Of a stretch of DNA of 64,000 nt, positions 10,870 to 24,355 are shown piece by piece (position 1 is the first letter of the stretch; each line of letters begins with the position of its first letter). Both the position numbers and the translations under genes were made by a program. The notes under the pieces are model-generated. The model made no database searches. It worked only from the letters and a program-made list of their open reading frames with translations, and was not told the origin of the DNA. Source of the stretch: Mesostigma viride (lineage: Eukaryota; Streptophyta; Mesostigmatophyceae; Mesostigmatales; Mesostigmataceae); the NCBI GenBank assembly GCA_009746045.1, contig RPFO01002078.1:409209-473208 (forward strand). Reading direction: 5' to 3'.

Positions 10870-11555
10870 TTCTCGCGTACACTACCGGTACTACAATCAT
10901 GTCGCTATGTCGTTCTGAATTGCAGTACGCATGTCACTTATCAGAATTTCACTTTGATTTCACTTAAAATTTCGGTCAACCTAACCCCTAACACCCATTT
11001 ACCCGGGGGAAAAAAAATGAATGGCATTTGCAGCAAGGCTCATGCAAGACGAGTTCCTATTTCATAAAAAATTTCATTATTAAATGCAGGATTACATGTC
11101 ATGCACAAAAATCCAACGCCTTCACAGAAAATAGCATATCAAGTCTTCTGACGACAATATCAAGTCAATATCAAATTCGTGGCTTCTCTTCGTGGCTTGA
11201 AATACTGTTTCCATGCGGTGCGCAGGACAGCTCCGGGGATGTCGGCACCGCACAGAAGCTCCATCCGGGAGCAAGTGCGCCGGGGGAAGATGTTGTACAT
11301 CCAGAGCTCGATATGTGCGGGAAGCCGTCGTGTTGGAAACCGAGGTGTCTGCACATAATTCCGCGCGCAGGCAGCTTGTGCCTTTACGGGGGAAGACCTG
11401 CGACACAAAAACCGTGTCCGGACAATGCAATACGGAGAAATGGCAACGGCAGATGGAGTCGGCTAAGGCCGCTTGTAAGGAAAGTGATTTTTAATGCACG
11501 AATAAATGTATAATGCATGCTACATCGCCATCGCTTGGGCGGTGAAAAGACAAGG
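10870..11555. other. No recognised gene
   Basis: A minus-strand frame at 11160-11408 has coding-like composition (GADIPGAVLRTAWKQYF). No splice-consistent neighbour was found. It could be a host or transposon exon. Confidence 0.3.
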
Positions 11556-11790
11556 ACCAACCACATGCCCCCACCTACCCTTCGTGCATCCCGCCCTTGA
11601 CGAGGCACAACCATGTGCCCCCACCTACCCTTTGTGCGTCCCTCCCTTGACAAGAAACAAGCACGTGCACCTATCTAACCTTTGTGCATCCCTTCCTTGG
11701 CAAGGAACAAGCACACCCACCCACCTACTCCACATGCATCCCTCCCTTGACAAGGAACAAGCACGATCACCCAGCTACCCACTAGCACGG
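11556..11790 (+). repeat. Diverged tandem repeat, about 50-bp unit, about 5 copies
   Basis: Units contain CACCTACCC, a TGTGCATCCCTCCCTTGA-like stretch and CAAGGAACAAGCAC. Copies begin near 11559, 11611, 11661, 11711 and 11761. Confidence 0.7.
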
Positions 11791-12039
11791 CAGCAAGGCA
11801 GACCTAACAATGGCAAGTGATGTTTATCGGTAGAAACTGTTAGACAACTAGCAAACGAGCCAGCCGGTGAAGAGCAAGGCACGCATGCAAGGAATTTGTC
11901 GTTGCCTATGACTACGCTTGTGTTTGTCACTGCAGTTGAAATCTGCATTTGCATCAGCAGGCCCGATCGAACCCCATGTCGCCACCCGCATTTCCACTTA
12001 TACTTCACGGCCCCTTATTCTTCTCTTGTGCCTGCCTTT

Positions 12040-12412
12040 GCCCTAACTGTTACCCTAGCATCTGCCCTTGCCCCTATCCTTTGATCCCCAGTGTTTGCCG
12101 TTGCCCTCATCCTTTCCCTAGTGCCTGCCCTTGTCTTCATCTTTTCCCTTGTGCCTGCCCTTGCCCTTGTCCGTTCCCTCGTGCTTGACTTGTCCTAATC
12201 TCTTTCCCTTGCGCCTGCCCTTGCCCTTATCCGCTTCCCTTGTGCCTGCCCCTGCCCTTGCCCTTGTCATTTCCCTTGAGCCTGCCCTTTTGGCAAGCAC
12301 AAGTGCCTTTGTCCTTTCCTTGGCCTTGTGCTTGCTCTTCCAGTTTCCCTTTCCTTTGCTCGTGCGGTTGCCTTTGCTCTTACCCGGGTGCTTGCCCTTG
12401 CCGTTTGCAAGC
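12040..12412 (+). repeat. Degenerate C/T-rich minisatellite
   Basis: Irregular repeats of TGCCCTTGCCCTTGTC and CTTTCCCTTGTGCCTGCC. The polybasic and polyproline ORFs over it are artefacts. Confidence 0.75.
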
Positions 12413-14261
<1,849 letters not shown>

Positions 14262-14870
14262 TACACAAATACCGTACAAGTGATACACAATTGCAGCCAG
14301 GACAACAGCGGGTCGCTGCGTACCTGCCGTGGGAAGGAGGACAAGTGATACACAAATACCGTACAAGTGATACACAAATACCGTACAAGTGATACACAAT
14401 TGCAGCCAGGACAACAGCGGGTCGCTGCGTACCTGCCGTGGGAAGGAGGACAAGTGATACACAAATACCGTACAAGTGATACACAAATACCGTACAAGTG
14501 ATACACAATTGCAGCCAGGACAACAGCGGGTCGCTGCGTACCTGCCGTGGGAAGGAGGACAAGTGATACACAAATACCGTACAAGTGATACACAAATACC
14601 GTACAAGTGATACACAATTGCAGCCAGGACAACAGCGGGTCGCTGCGTACCTGCCGTGGGAAGGAGGACAAGTGATACACAAATACCGTACAAGTGATAC
14701 ACAATTGCAGCCAGGACAACAGCGGGTCGCTGCGTACCTGCCGTGGGAAGGAGGACAAGTGATACACAAATACCGTACAAGTGATACACAAATACCGTAC
14801 AAGTGATACACAATTGCAGCCAGGACAACAGCGGGTCGCTGCGTACCTGCCGCGGGAAGGAGGGGGGTGG
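14262..14870 (+). repeat. 109-bp tandem repeat with 22-bp subunits
   Basis: Each unit joins a 65-bp core (GCAGCCAGGACAACAGCGGG onward) to one or two copies of the 22-bp GTGATACACAAATACCGTAC (AA). Cores begin at 14293, 14402, 14511, 14620, 14707 and 14816, so spacing is 109, 109, 109, 87, 109. The short interval has lost exactly one 22-bp subunit. Confidence 0.95.
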
Positions 14871-14879
14871 TACACAAAT

Positions 14880-15610
14880 ATCCGACCTATATATTAGCAA
14901 TAGCCGCCGCCTATCAAACAGGTCCTATTCATCACGAGCGTCAACGCCCCGTCATCGCCCCGTCATCGCCCGGCCGAGGGCCTTAACCTGTTAACTCTTT
15001 ATTCGGAGTGATAGTCAACGACCTATACTACCAATAGCTGCCGCATATCAAACATGGGCTTATCATCACGCCCGTCGAGGGCGATGACGGTGACGGTCGT
15101 CACCGTCATCGCCCTCGACGGGCCAACATCTAAACTCTTCTCTTAATCAACAATCTATATTACCAATAGCCGCCGCCTATCAAACAGATCCTATTCATCA
15201 CGCGCGTCAACGCCCCGTCATCGCCCCGTCATCGCCCCGTGATCGCCATGCCGAGCCAGCCGAGGGCCAACCTCTTAACTCTTTACATTTGTATTCGGAG
15301 TAGTAGTCAACGACCTATATTACCAATAGCCGCCGCATATCAAAAAGGTCGTATTCATGACGCCCGTCGAGGGCGATGACGGTGACGCCGTCACCGTCAT
15401 CGCCCACGGGCCAACATCTAAACTCTTCTCTTAATCAACAATCTATATTACCAATAGCCGCCGCCTGTCAAACAGATCCTATTCATCACGCGCGTCAACG
15501 CCCCGTCATCGCCCCGTCATCGCCCCGTCATCGCTCCGTGATCGCCATGCCGACTGCCGAGGGCCAACCTCTTAACTCTTTATTCGGAGTAATAGTTAAC
15601 TGCCGGCATT
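14880..15610 (+). repeat. Higher-order A/B tandem repeat with palindromes
   Basis: Two related units alternate as A-B-A-B-A, each about 140 bp. Both contain TACCAATAGCCGCCGC and TAACTCTT-like blocks. The A unit carries several CGCCCCGTCATCGCCCCGTC repeats. The B unit carries a palindrome with 24-bp arms and a 4-base loop (about 15072-15123), shortened in the second B unit (about 15365-15405). Confidence 0.85.
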
Positions 15611-16740
15611 GCCATACAAGAAGAAGCTCTCGATCCTAGGTATAGACTACCTCGGGTATCATCATCGTAATTGCTAGCATCGAGATCATTCATACCTACC
15701 GACGATGGCCAGCTGCAAAAGAAAAATGTCGACCAACAGACAGGACCTATCGCCGGGAACCCTCAAGGCAATAAGGGCGAGACAGGCTTTCACCGTTAAG
15801 TAAAGTTGTCCACATCGTGCTAAGGAATTTGTGCTAATCTATGAGTACCTATATGGACACTTTGTCGCATTTTTTACATGGCAAATAAGCGATGTATGTG
15901 TCATGTAGGCTGCCATTGGTGCATGCATGCATGGGCCAGCAATGATGGTCAGAGGTACATTGTGCCTATGAGATAACCATCGATTTGTTGATCAGCAAGT
16001 GATTCATTACGTGAGACAACAATATTTGATCACGTGATTACGTGAGACAACAATATGTTTGGGGGCTAAGCTTCTTACATTGGTCACATGGCCCGCCATA
16101 ATTGTTTTCTTATGTGTTTAAGGTTAGGGCTCTGTTCATGACTGAACGTCATGAACGCGCTCTATTCATGACATTGATTAATTGATTTTAATTAGTCTCA
16201 TGTCCATGTTGGGGGACCGGGATCTCTGAATTCCCCAAAGAAGATATAGTGGAAGTCCCCCAAGACGTCAATATCCGTCAAGACGTCAATAACTACATGT
16301 ATGTCCACAGCTCAGCTAGTAGTCTAAAATATGGGCCTCGAGCTAATCTTGCACGCAAGCAATGCCTATCATCAAGGATGAATTAATGCCTATCAACAAG
16401 GAGACAATCATGCTTGTTAAATTTCCTAGGATCCACAACTGGGGGGTCGTAGTCTTTGACAATGTCCGCCTGGGCAACGCTACTAATCCTACATATCCGA
16501 GGTCCCATGTATGAATAAGAGGGGTTGAGCGGATGACGCCAACAGTGTCTGTGCTCTGCATGTCAGCTAAAATCATATCGCGGAGACAAACATATGGCGG
16601 TATGTCCAATGTTGGCCACTGCGTCGCCTAACAGGTTGTTACATGGTCGGCAAGGGCCTGACCATGTAAGAAGATATCTCCCTGGCTGGCCAGTCCACAA
16701 GGAACCAGCAGGGACCTCATCTGAATCAACCTGATTTATT
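15611..16740. other. No recognised gene or repeat
   Basis: AT-rich sequence. No ORF longer than about 90 codons and no convincing similarity to other parts of the window. Confidence 0.4.
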
Positions 16741-16965
16741 AACTAACTACTTAATTCATTTATTAAACTCATGCCCCCATTAGGGAGTCAAGGAGCATTA
16801 GTTAACCCCGATTCATTCATTAATTAATTATTTAAACACGTGCTCCCGTTGGGGAGTCACGGAGCACCGAAGTGCTTTTAATGCCTGTGTGTGCACAACA
16901 GGAGAAAGGGCAGAGACCCCCACTCTCCTTCATGCCTAAGGCATGCCACAGCTGCATTCGGGAAC
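16741..16965 (-). mobile_element. Two retroelement 3' ends with ATTA tails
   Basis: Read on the minus strand, 16820-16965 matches the fragment at 2237-2379, with the CTCCCCAACGGGAGC core and an (ATTA)n tail. A more diverged copy at 16741-16815 has the core CTCCCTAATGGGGG. Confidence 0.7.
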
Positions 16966-17105
16966 GCTAGCTAAACGGACACGCTAACGATCCGGCAATC
17001 TGTGGGTGCAATAAGACTCATGTGAGCATGGCATAACACTAGGAGCGTGGGCAAGTAATCTCATCATAGCCAGGACGTAGCATGGCTGTACTAGGACTAT
17101 ACCCC

Positions 17106-19270
17106 GATGGATGGATGGATGGATGGATGGATGGATGGATGGATGGATGGATGGATGGATGGATGGATGGATGGATGGATGGATGGATGGATGGATGGAT
17201 GGATGGATGGATGGATGGATGGATGGATGGATGGATGGATGGATGGATGGATGGATGGATGGATGGATGGATGGATGGATGGATGGATGGATGGATGGAT
17301 GGATGGATGGATGGATGGATGGATGGATGGATGGATGGATGGATGGATGGATGGATGGATGGATGGATGGATGGATGGATGGATGGATGGATGGATGGAT
17401 GGATGGATGGATGGATGGATGGATGGATGGATGGATGGATGGATGGATGGATGGATGGATGGATGGATGGATGGATGGATGGATGGATGGATGGATGGAT
17501 GGATGGATGGATGGATGGATGGATGGATGGATGGATGGATGGATGGATGGATGGATGGATGGATGGATGGATGGATGGATGGATGGATGGATGGATGGAT
17601 GGATGGATGGATGGATGGATGGATGGATGGATGGATGGATGGATGGATGGATGGATGGATGGATGGATGGATGGATGGATGGATGGATGGATGGATGGAT
17701 GGATGGATGGATGGATGGATGGATGGATGGATGGATGGATGGATGGATGGATGGATGGATGGATGGATGGATGGATGGATGGATGGATGGATGGATGGAT
17801 GGATGGATGGATGGATGGATGGATGGATGGATGGATGGATGGATGGATGGATGGATGGATGGATGGATGGATGGATGGATGGATGGATGGATGGATGGAT
17901 GGATGGATGGATGGATGGATGGATGGATGGATGGATGGATGGATGGATGGATGGATGGATGGATGGATGGATGGATGGATGGATGGATGGATGGATGGAT
18001 GGATGGATGGATGGATGGATGGATGGATGGATGGATGGATGGATGGATGGATGGATGGATGGATGGATGGATGGATGGATGGATGGATGGATGGATGGAT
18101 GGATGGATGGATGGATGGATGGATGGATGGATGGATGGATGGATGGATGGATGGATGGATGGATGGATGGATGGATGGATGGATGGATGGATGGATGGAT
18201 GGATGGATGGATGGATGGATGGATGGATGGATGGATGGATGGATGGATGGATGGATGGATGGATGGATGGATGGATGGATGGATGGATGGATGGATGGAT
18301 GGATGGATGGATGGATGGATGGATGGATGGATGGATGGATGGATGGATGGATGGATGGATGGATGGATGGATGGATGGATGGATGGATGGATGGATGGAT
18401 GGATGGATGGATGGATGGATGGATGGATGGATGGATGGATGGATGGATGGATGGATGGATGGATGGATGGATGGATGGATGGATGGATGGATGGATGGAT
18501 GGATGGATGGATGGATGGATGGATGGATGGATGGATGGATGGATGGATGGATGGATGGATGGATGGATGGATGGATGGATGGATGGATGGATGGATGGAT
18601 GGATGGATGGATGGATGGATGGATGGATGGATGGATGGATGGATGGATGGATGGATGGATGGATGGATGGATGGATGGATGGATGGATGGATGGATGGAT
18701 GGATGGATGGATGGATGGATGGATGGATGGATGGATGGATGGATGGATGGATGGATGGATGGATGGATGGATGGATGGATGGATGGATGGATGGATGGAT
18801 GGATGGATGGATGGATGGATGGATGGATGGATGGATGGATGGATGGATGGATGGATGGATGGATGGATGGATGGATGGATGGATGGATGGATGGATGGAT
18901 GGATGGATGGATGGATGGATGGATGGATGGATGGATGGATGGATGGATGGATGGATGGATGGATGGATGGATGGATGGATGGATGGATGGATGGATGGAT
19001 GGATGGATGGATGGATGGATGGATGGATGGATGGATGGATGGATGGATGGATGGATGGATGGATGGATGGATGGATGGATGGATGGATGGATGGATGGAT
19101 GGATGGATGGATGGATGGATGGATGGATGGATGGATGGATGGATGGATGGATGGATGGATGGATGGATGGATGGATGGATGGATGGATGGATGGATGGAT
19201 GGATGGATGGATGGATGGATGGATGGATGGATGGATGGATGGATGGATGGATGGATGGATGGATGGATGG
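17106..19270. repeat. 2.16-kb pure (GGAT)n microsatellite
   Basis: About 540 consecutive GGAT units with no interruption that I can see. All open frames through it (repeats of MDGW, or HPSI on the other strand) are trivial. The array lies inside the CACTA element, about 120 bp beyond a retroelement fragment. Confidence 0.99.
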
Positions 19271-19479
19271 CTTGTCTTACATGATGCAGTGGAACTTTGG
19301 TGCTGGAGGGTTAATTGTGGCCCGGTCTGGTTTAGCTTCAGTGCTCTCATGGCGGCCTTCATTTGTAATTATTTGAATGCATGCCCATTGGGCCATGCAT
19401 AGTGTATATTTTTTACGCATGCACGCCCATTATGTATCGCTGGGTCCATCCCATCAATGCTTGTTTATTGCCAGGTCTG

Positions 19480-19600
19480 GTGTAAGTAAGTTAGTACTTG
19501 CGTGTCATGCGCATGGGCATGTTTAGAGTACTATGCTAATCTCTTTAGAAACATAATTACACGGAAGTTACAAATCTCATCTGCATCATGCCCCAAGACA
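19480..19600 (+). repeat. Interspersed repeat R2 copy
   Basis: Matches 2166-2230 plus 2380-2460 without the insertion found there, so it represents the uninterrupted form of R2. It includes CATGTCATGCGCATGGGCAT and CATCTGCATCATGCCCC. Confidence 0.7.
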
Positions 19601-19614
19601 CTACATTAAAGAAT

Positions 19615-19945
19615 CAAATAAAATTATAACATGCCTCCGTTGGGAGATCATGCAGCACATGCATATTCCTTGCTGAATGGGTAGAGGTGGGTCAAGCCGC
19701 AACATCGAAATAAGCTAACTCTAAGCTATCTAGTCTACAAAATCCTCACTACACTTCTCCCCAAAGCGCCCCTTCCGCTTTGGGGGAGGGGGCTTACCCA
19801 CATGGGCTGGCGTGTGAGCCGGGACATTGGTCTTCCACCTCTTCTTGTTCTGCATAGGAACAGAGAGCGAAGAAATGCGGTGTGGGGACCCCTTCTCGTG
19901 GTAATGCGTTACATGTACTCCCCACCGGGCTTTGCTCTTCATGGG
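19615..19945 (-). mobile_element. 5'-truncated LINE 3' end
   Basis: A minus-strand ORF at 19730-19942 ends in the conserved ORF2 C-terminal motif GKPPPPKRKGRFGE. The 3' UTR carries CTCCCAACGGAG at about 19640 and an AATTT-type tail. It is the same family as 6191, 46281 and 47420. Confidence 0.7.
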
Positions 19946-19964
19946 TTCATAAAGACAACAATTA

Positions 19965-20110
19965 TTCAGTAAGAATTTAATAAATTAGGAACATATATCC
20001 GTTGGGAGTCACTGTTACACATATACCTGAAAAGGGGCATATGATTTTAAATACATTCTGAGCTACAACCTGCACGTGCATGGGTTTAGTTAACTGGCAC
20101 CTATACTAGA
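19965..20110 (-). mobile_element. ORF1-only element 3' end, 5'-truncated
   Basis: The minus strand resembles the 3' UTR of the element at 8873: a CATATGCCCC-like block, an ACTCCCAACGGATAT core at about 20000-20012, and an A/T-rich tail. The upstream limit is not clear. Confidence 0.5.
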
Positions 20111-21045
20111 GGCCTGACATGGGGTGGAGCTTCAGTGCTTCCCCGCCTTCTCCTTCTCCCACACTGGGTGCTCCGCGTCCTTCTTCTCCGGCCCTGCCCA
20201 TGGGTGCACCGGCCCCGCCTCCTCCTTCTCCTCACGGGACGATTCGCGCTCCACGCATGGCTGCAGCATCAGTTAGCACGGGCAAGACATAGCAGTAACC
20301 GCGCTATGGCTGTTCTAGCACCAGCCTAGCAGACTGCCATGATCACTCAGCAAACCCACGACAGCTAAACCCTTGGCTGTCACAACCAGTCCATGCATCA
20401 TTAAGTATGGGTACAGGGAAAGCTTCCCGCATATCCATGGCCATATGGATGGCAGCAACACAACGACTTGCCCCCTAGCCCCCCGTGCACACACAAAAAC
20501 GTGGGTCGTGGCTTCCACGCCCCATCCGCCATGCATGCCAGCGCGTACCTTACTCGCATTCACACCGGGCTGCATCCCAGCGCCGTTGCTGTCCCCATGT
20601 GACACGTCGGCTGATTAAGCAGATACACAGCAGAGTCTGATGTAAACCGCTAAACCCCAAACCCATGCAGACCACAGTCAAGGACGCGTGCATGTCAAGC
20701 CATGCCAATTGTGAACCGTACAGCAATTTACTTTTCAAGCCTGAAGAGGTGGATAGCAGATACTAGCCTGGAAGAGGTTACAGGGGCACATGTCCATTAG
20801 CGAGCGGAACAACACAGCTTACACCCTACAAGCGTACCGCACAATGTCCTCCTGCAATTGTCTGCAGATCTCCCAATGCCGCAGACATCTCCACTGCTCT
20901 CATGGCGATTGCAAATGCTTCATGCCGCTGACATCTCCACTGCTCTCATGGCGATTGCAAATGCTTGATGCCGCACCTCTGCTTACAGCAGAAAAGCTTC
21001 CTCCGGGCGAGGCACCTGACTGGAACCAACACCCATTCCTTGGCT
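20111..21045. other. No recognised gene
   Basis: Contains an imperfect direct repeat of about 50 bp (CTCCACTGCTCTCATGGCGA at about 20889 and 20936). Short ORFs only. Part may be the 3' UTR of the minus-strand gene that ends at 21046. Confidence 0.4.
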
Positions 21046-22156
21046 TCACAACGTGGCCATGACAGCATCGTGAATCTGCTTCGCCAACGCCCACACTTCA
21101 GGACCCGCGCCCTGCACCGCCATGGCCACAGGCTGCACCGCTGCAATCGATGCAGCATTCACTGCCTGCGCCGCACCATGTACTGCATGCACGAAAGCCA
21201 ATCCTGGCTCGGTTATCATGGTCTTGCCCGATTCCTGCTGCTTCTTCTTCTTCGATGCGGTCATGCGCACTTTATACCCCTTCCTCTCCAAGCACGCCTT
21301 CAGCACCTGGCTCGTGCGGTGCTGAATATGCTTCTGAAGGCGCGCCTTCTAAACACGAAATGTTGGCAATGTATGATTCCCAAACGGCATGATAGGCACA
21401 TAATCAGTCCCATGAATTGCTTTGCGGCAGTCAATGCACCAGAACACCTGTTGAAAAAAGAAGGTTATGCACGCTAGCGATTACCCGCGGCAAGAAGCAA
21501 TCAACACGCCTCGCTAACAACTGCAACCACAATGTAATTCATGACGGGCCACTCACCGCTACCCTGCTCTCCTGCTTCAATGTCTCCCCATTCTCAAGGC
21601 CTCCATTGTAAACCTCTCCGTCTTCACCATCGTCATCGTCTTCCTCTTCCTCCACTCCGACGTATCCGTGTTTCCTTTTCCTAAGATACCTAGGGTTGTT
21701 CAAGTCGTATGTGCGGCGTTGGCACACTTCCAACAAAATTTTGGCCGCCTCTACCCATTACCATTTATTCGTACTATCATAACATATCCAGGCGTTTGAA
21801 AAATCATTCCCTCGTTCAAACTTCTACCCCTGGGCGTCCATGACGAGGCAGTCACGACGGGACGCAGATGCACAAAAATAAAACAAGGCGACATCCCTTC
21901 AATCATTGACCAAAAAACAGAATACGCGCAGAACTTGGATTTCAACACCACGCACCCATTACCAGCGAGCACGGCTGGCCTGCAACCGCCATCATTTCAT
22001 AACCAGAAGCCAGGGCCCACACTCCATCCCGTTACCTCATCTTCCACGCACGGCTTCCGCTGCTTCCCTCTGCTCTTTCGCATTCTCCGCCAGCAACCTC
22101 GCCTTCTCCTCGTCCAACAATCCACTAACAATAAAATCCCCTCTATTGGACGCCAT
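21046..22156 (-). CDS. C2H2-like zinc-finger protein, four exons
   Basis: I assembled four minus-strand exons in phase 0: 22156-22052, 21748-21557, 21447-21400 and 21348-21046, with TGA at 21046-21048. The product is 215 aa. Donors are GTGCGT, GTGAGT and GTGCCT, and the acceptors are AG. Exon 1 is charged and helical (LLDEEKARLLAENAKEQRE). Exon 2 has a basic patch, then an acidic run of E and D. Exons 3 and 4 together make FWCIDCRKAIHGTDY plus KARLQKHIQH, a C-x2-C-x15-H-x2-H finger. The 51-bp last intron splits that finger, which supports the model. The C-terminus is alanine-rich. The gene lies inside the candidate CACTA element, so it may be a transposon accessory protein rather than a host gene. 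No family is recognised. Confidence 0.6.
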
Positions 22157-22817
22157 TCAGACGAACTTTGCTAGCGTCTTTTCACCGGCCCCAGCACACA
22201 TAATCTATAGCCGCTTACTGACAACGGCCGACAACGACAACTGCTGAATAGGCGAAAAAGGCTGATAACTACATTTTTATATTTCGCTGCATTTGCTAAT
22301 AGACACGCACGTTCTCCCACTTCTCCATTACAATATAATTATCCATCTGGCCGTGTACAGGCAAAGATCCCCGAAGTAACTTACTGAAACGTATCTTACA
22401 GCATCGGATCACTGGCACCTAATCTACAGGTGGTAGATTACCAACCAAGACCCGTCGCGGTAATTTACTCTGTCGGAAATGTACTACCAAAGATGTGCAG
22501 TCGTAACGTTACTCTTACTTACGGCTAGTAAAATTACTACGTAGGATGATAGGTAGTAATGATTACGGCGTTGGATCTCACGCCTCGTATCTAGGTAGTA
22601 AGATAAGACCTCGTAATTTACGCCTCGGATCATTTTTACTACCCTCGGACGAAAAGTATAGTGCCGGCACCATGCCGTGGAGAGAGCGCTCTGTGGCCTG
22701 CCCACCTGCGGCAGTGAGAGAAGCTAGGGCGCCCTCCGGCTCCTTCTCACTGTGTATATATAGGGTTGAAGGTTCCTTTACTCTGTATTGGCACCCACGT
22801 GACGCAGTCACGTGCTT

Positions 22818-22945
22818 ATTAATTAATTAATTAGATTCCATCATCATTCCGTCAGCAGGCTAGAAAAATTGTTTCAATATGTCACCAGGTCCTTATGCTG
22901 GCATCTGTCACCACCGCCCTTGTGCTGGTATCTGTCACCGATGCA
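22818..22945 (+). repeat. Left outer flanking inverted repeat of the virus
   Basis: Starts with an (ATTA)n run, then TAGATTCCATCATCATTCC, then two copies of a TGCTGGCATCTGTCACC motif. A diverged inverted counterpart lies at 45415-45569. It could be an outer terminal repeat of the viral insert or two inverted retroelement 3' ends. Confidence 0.6.
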
Positions 22946-23058
22946 TGAAAAGTCAAACTCCTCAATTTGTTTCCCGTGTGACAGGCGCGGCGCGCGCCGC
23001 GCCGGGGTCAACAGGGGTCGTGATGGCGTTTCGTTGTTTTGGGGGGGGGGGGGGGGGG

Positions 23059-23347
23059 TAGACAAAAGTACCATCTATTATATAGTAAAGAACTGGTACT
23101 TTTGTCTAGGGGGGTCCGTGCAATGTTTGGCCCGGGTCAGTGTGGGGGCGATGCATGATGGCAGACATCGATGGTACCTAGACAAAAGTACCATCTATTA
23201 TATAGTAAAGAACTGGTACTTTTGTCTAGGGGGTCCGTGCAATGTTTGGCCCGGGTCAGTGTGGGGGCGATGCATGATGGCAGACATCGATGGTACCTAG
23301 ACAAAAGTACCATCTATTATATAGTAAAGAACTGGTACTTTTGTCTA
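23059..23347 (+). repeat. Left array of three 50-bp hairpin modules
   Basis: Modules at 23059-23108, 23179-23228 and 23298-23347. Each has 15-bp perfect arms (TAGACAAAAGTACCA and its complement) around a 20-base asymmetric loop (TCTATTATATAGTAAAGAAC). The arms extend to CCTAG...CTAGG in some copies. Spacers of about 70 bp repeat, with CCGTGCAATGTTTGGCCCGG. A G-run of 18 precedes the first module. The inner edge, GGGGGTCCGTGGAGTTATTT, matches the inner edge of the right array. Confidence 0.95.
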
Positions 23348-23362
23348 GGGGGGTCCGTGGAG

Positions 23363-23755
23363 TTATTTTGTTTCGTCAAGCCCGGCCTGTCGAAGTCTCT
23401 CCACGACCCCCGCCCACGTCTCGTCAGATATATGCCGACGACCCGTGACAGTGGCGACGAGGATCGACAAAACGACGAGGTCCTCGCAAGCCTTGTGAAG
23501 TTTTTTTGGAGTCGCCCTAGTGCCTAGAGCAGCTCTCGCCGCGTCCAAGAAAGTGTCTGGGTCATCTAGCGCTTCCAATTCGATTCGATAGTTGTCGTCA
23601 TATGGATCGACGCCTCCTACCATGATGCACGCGAGTCGCGCGATCTCTGTGCAATCGTGCGCTCTCCCAGTCCTAGCCTCAATATAGCCACCAGAACCAG
23701 GGGGGGCCGCCTCGATACAGTTGAGCAGGTCGTTCATGGTCATGAATTTGGACAT
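23363..23755 (-). CDS. Viral hypothetical protein, 130 aa
   Basis: Unrecognised. The ATG at 23755 is preceded by an A/T-rich promoter-like stretch (TATACTATAATATAAAAG) within 35 bp. The sequence is mixed alpha-helical with acidic patches and no transmembrane segment or cysteine cluster. The stop codon falls inside the inner edge of the left terminal repeat, so this is the leftmost viral gene. Confidence 0.65.
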   Translation of the reverse strand: MSKFMTMNDLLNCIEAAPPGSGGYIEARTGRAHDCTEIARLACIMVGGVDPYDDNYRIELEALDDPDTFLDAARAALGTRATPKKLHKACEDLVVLSILVATVTGRRHISDETWAGVVERLRQAGLDETK

Positions 23756-23816
23756 GGTGCAAAGTCTTTTATATTATAGTATAAGAAAATTTTAATATCA
23801 ATGGCCTAGTTTTTTG

Positions 23817-24310
23817 CTACTTGTGATGGCACTTGCACCCCTCGAACCCACGAGTTTTTTCGAAACGCAAGATGCAAAGAAACGACTCGTGTGTCAATGG
23901 GATGAATTGTTTGTCATCAACTCCTCTGTCAATGTGCACTAAACCGATCTCGAGTCTCCCGCCATTCCTAAACAAATGATCGTTTTTTAGGTTGAAAAAT
24001 GCATGGTCGTTTATTACGGTGTACGAGGCGGCAACGTCTTTGCATTCTTCGGTACATAGCACGACACTGTCTTGTGGGTTATGCTCTCCTCCAGAAAAAC
24101 TTGAAGAAACTAGTCCAACAAGCGAGTAGTTTTCTTGGTTTTCTGCGTTCTTGATATATGCAAAATGGACCCCCCGCGCCATGTGCTGTCTATGATAGGC
24201 GCTCTTGGGTCTGGCTTGATATCGAAGGAATAAATTCCATTGTATTCGTCGAGTGTGTTCTGTGACGCGATAGAATCTAAAGCGATTTGGTAAAATGTGG
24301 GATAATCCAT
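23817..24310 (-). pseudogene. Viral hypothetical protein with a one-base frameshift
   Basis: Two overlapping minus-strand ORFs (24310-24110 and 24182-23817) look like halves of one gene of about 165 residues. The first starts MDYPTFYQIALDSIASQ. The second continues with NYSLVGLVSSSFSGGEHN and ends with GCKCHHK. The frames meet in a run of six G on the minus strand (about 24173-24178), where one extra G would join them. The break may be real decay or a homopolymer error. No family is recognised. Confidence 0.6.
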
Positions 24311-24355
24311 GGCTTTATTACAACTTATCAGAGATAATAGTTCTAGTCTGTAACT

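Noticed and set aside
14262-14870. Possible CRISPR array
   Set aside because: The whole unit is repeated, including what would be spacers, and the setting is eukaryotic.
14860-15120. Tandem satellites at 14.3-15.6 kb as a viral or plasmid origin
   Set aside because: There is no replication gene nearby, and the arrays look like ordinary eukaryotic satellites.
17082-19402. Open reading frames of 700-790 codons on both strands
   Set aside because: They are pure translations of the GGAT microsatellite (MDGW or HPSI repeats), with no unique domain and no codon signal.
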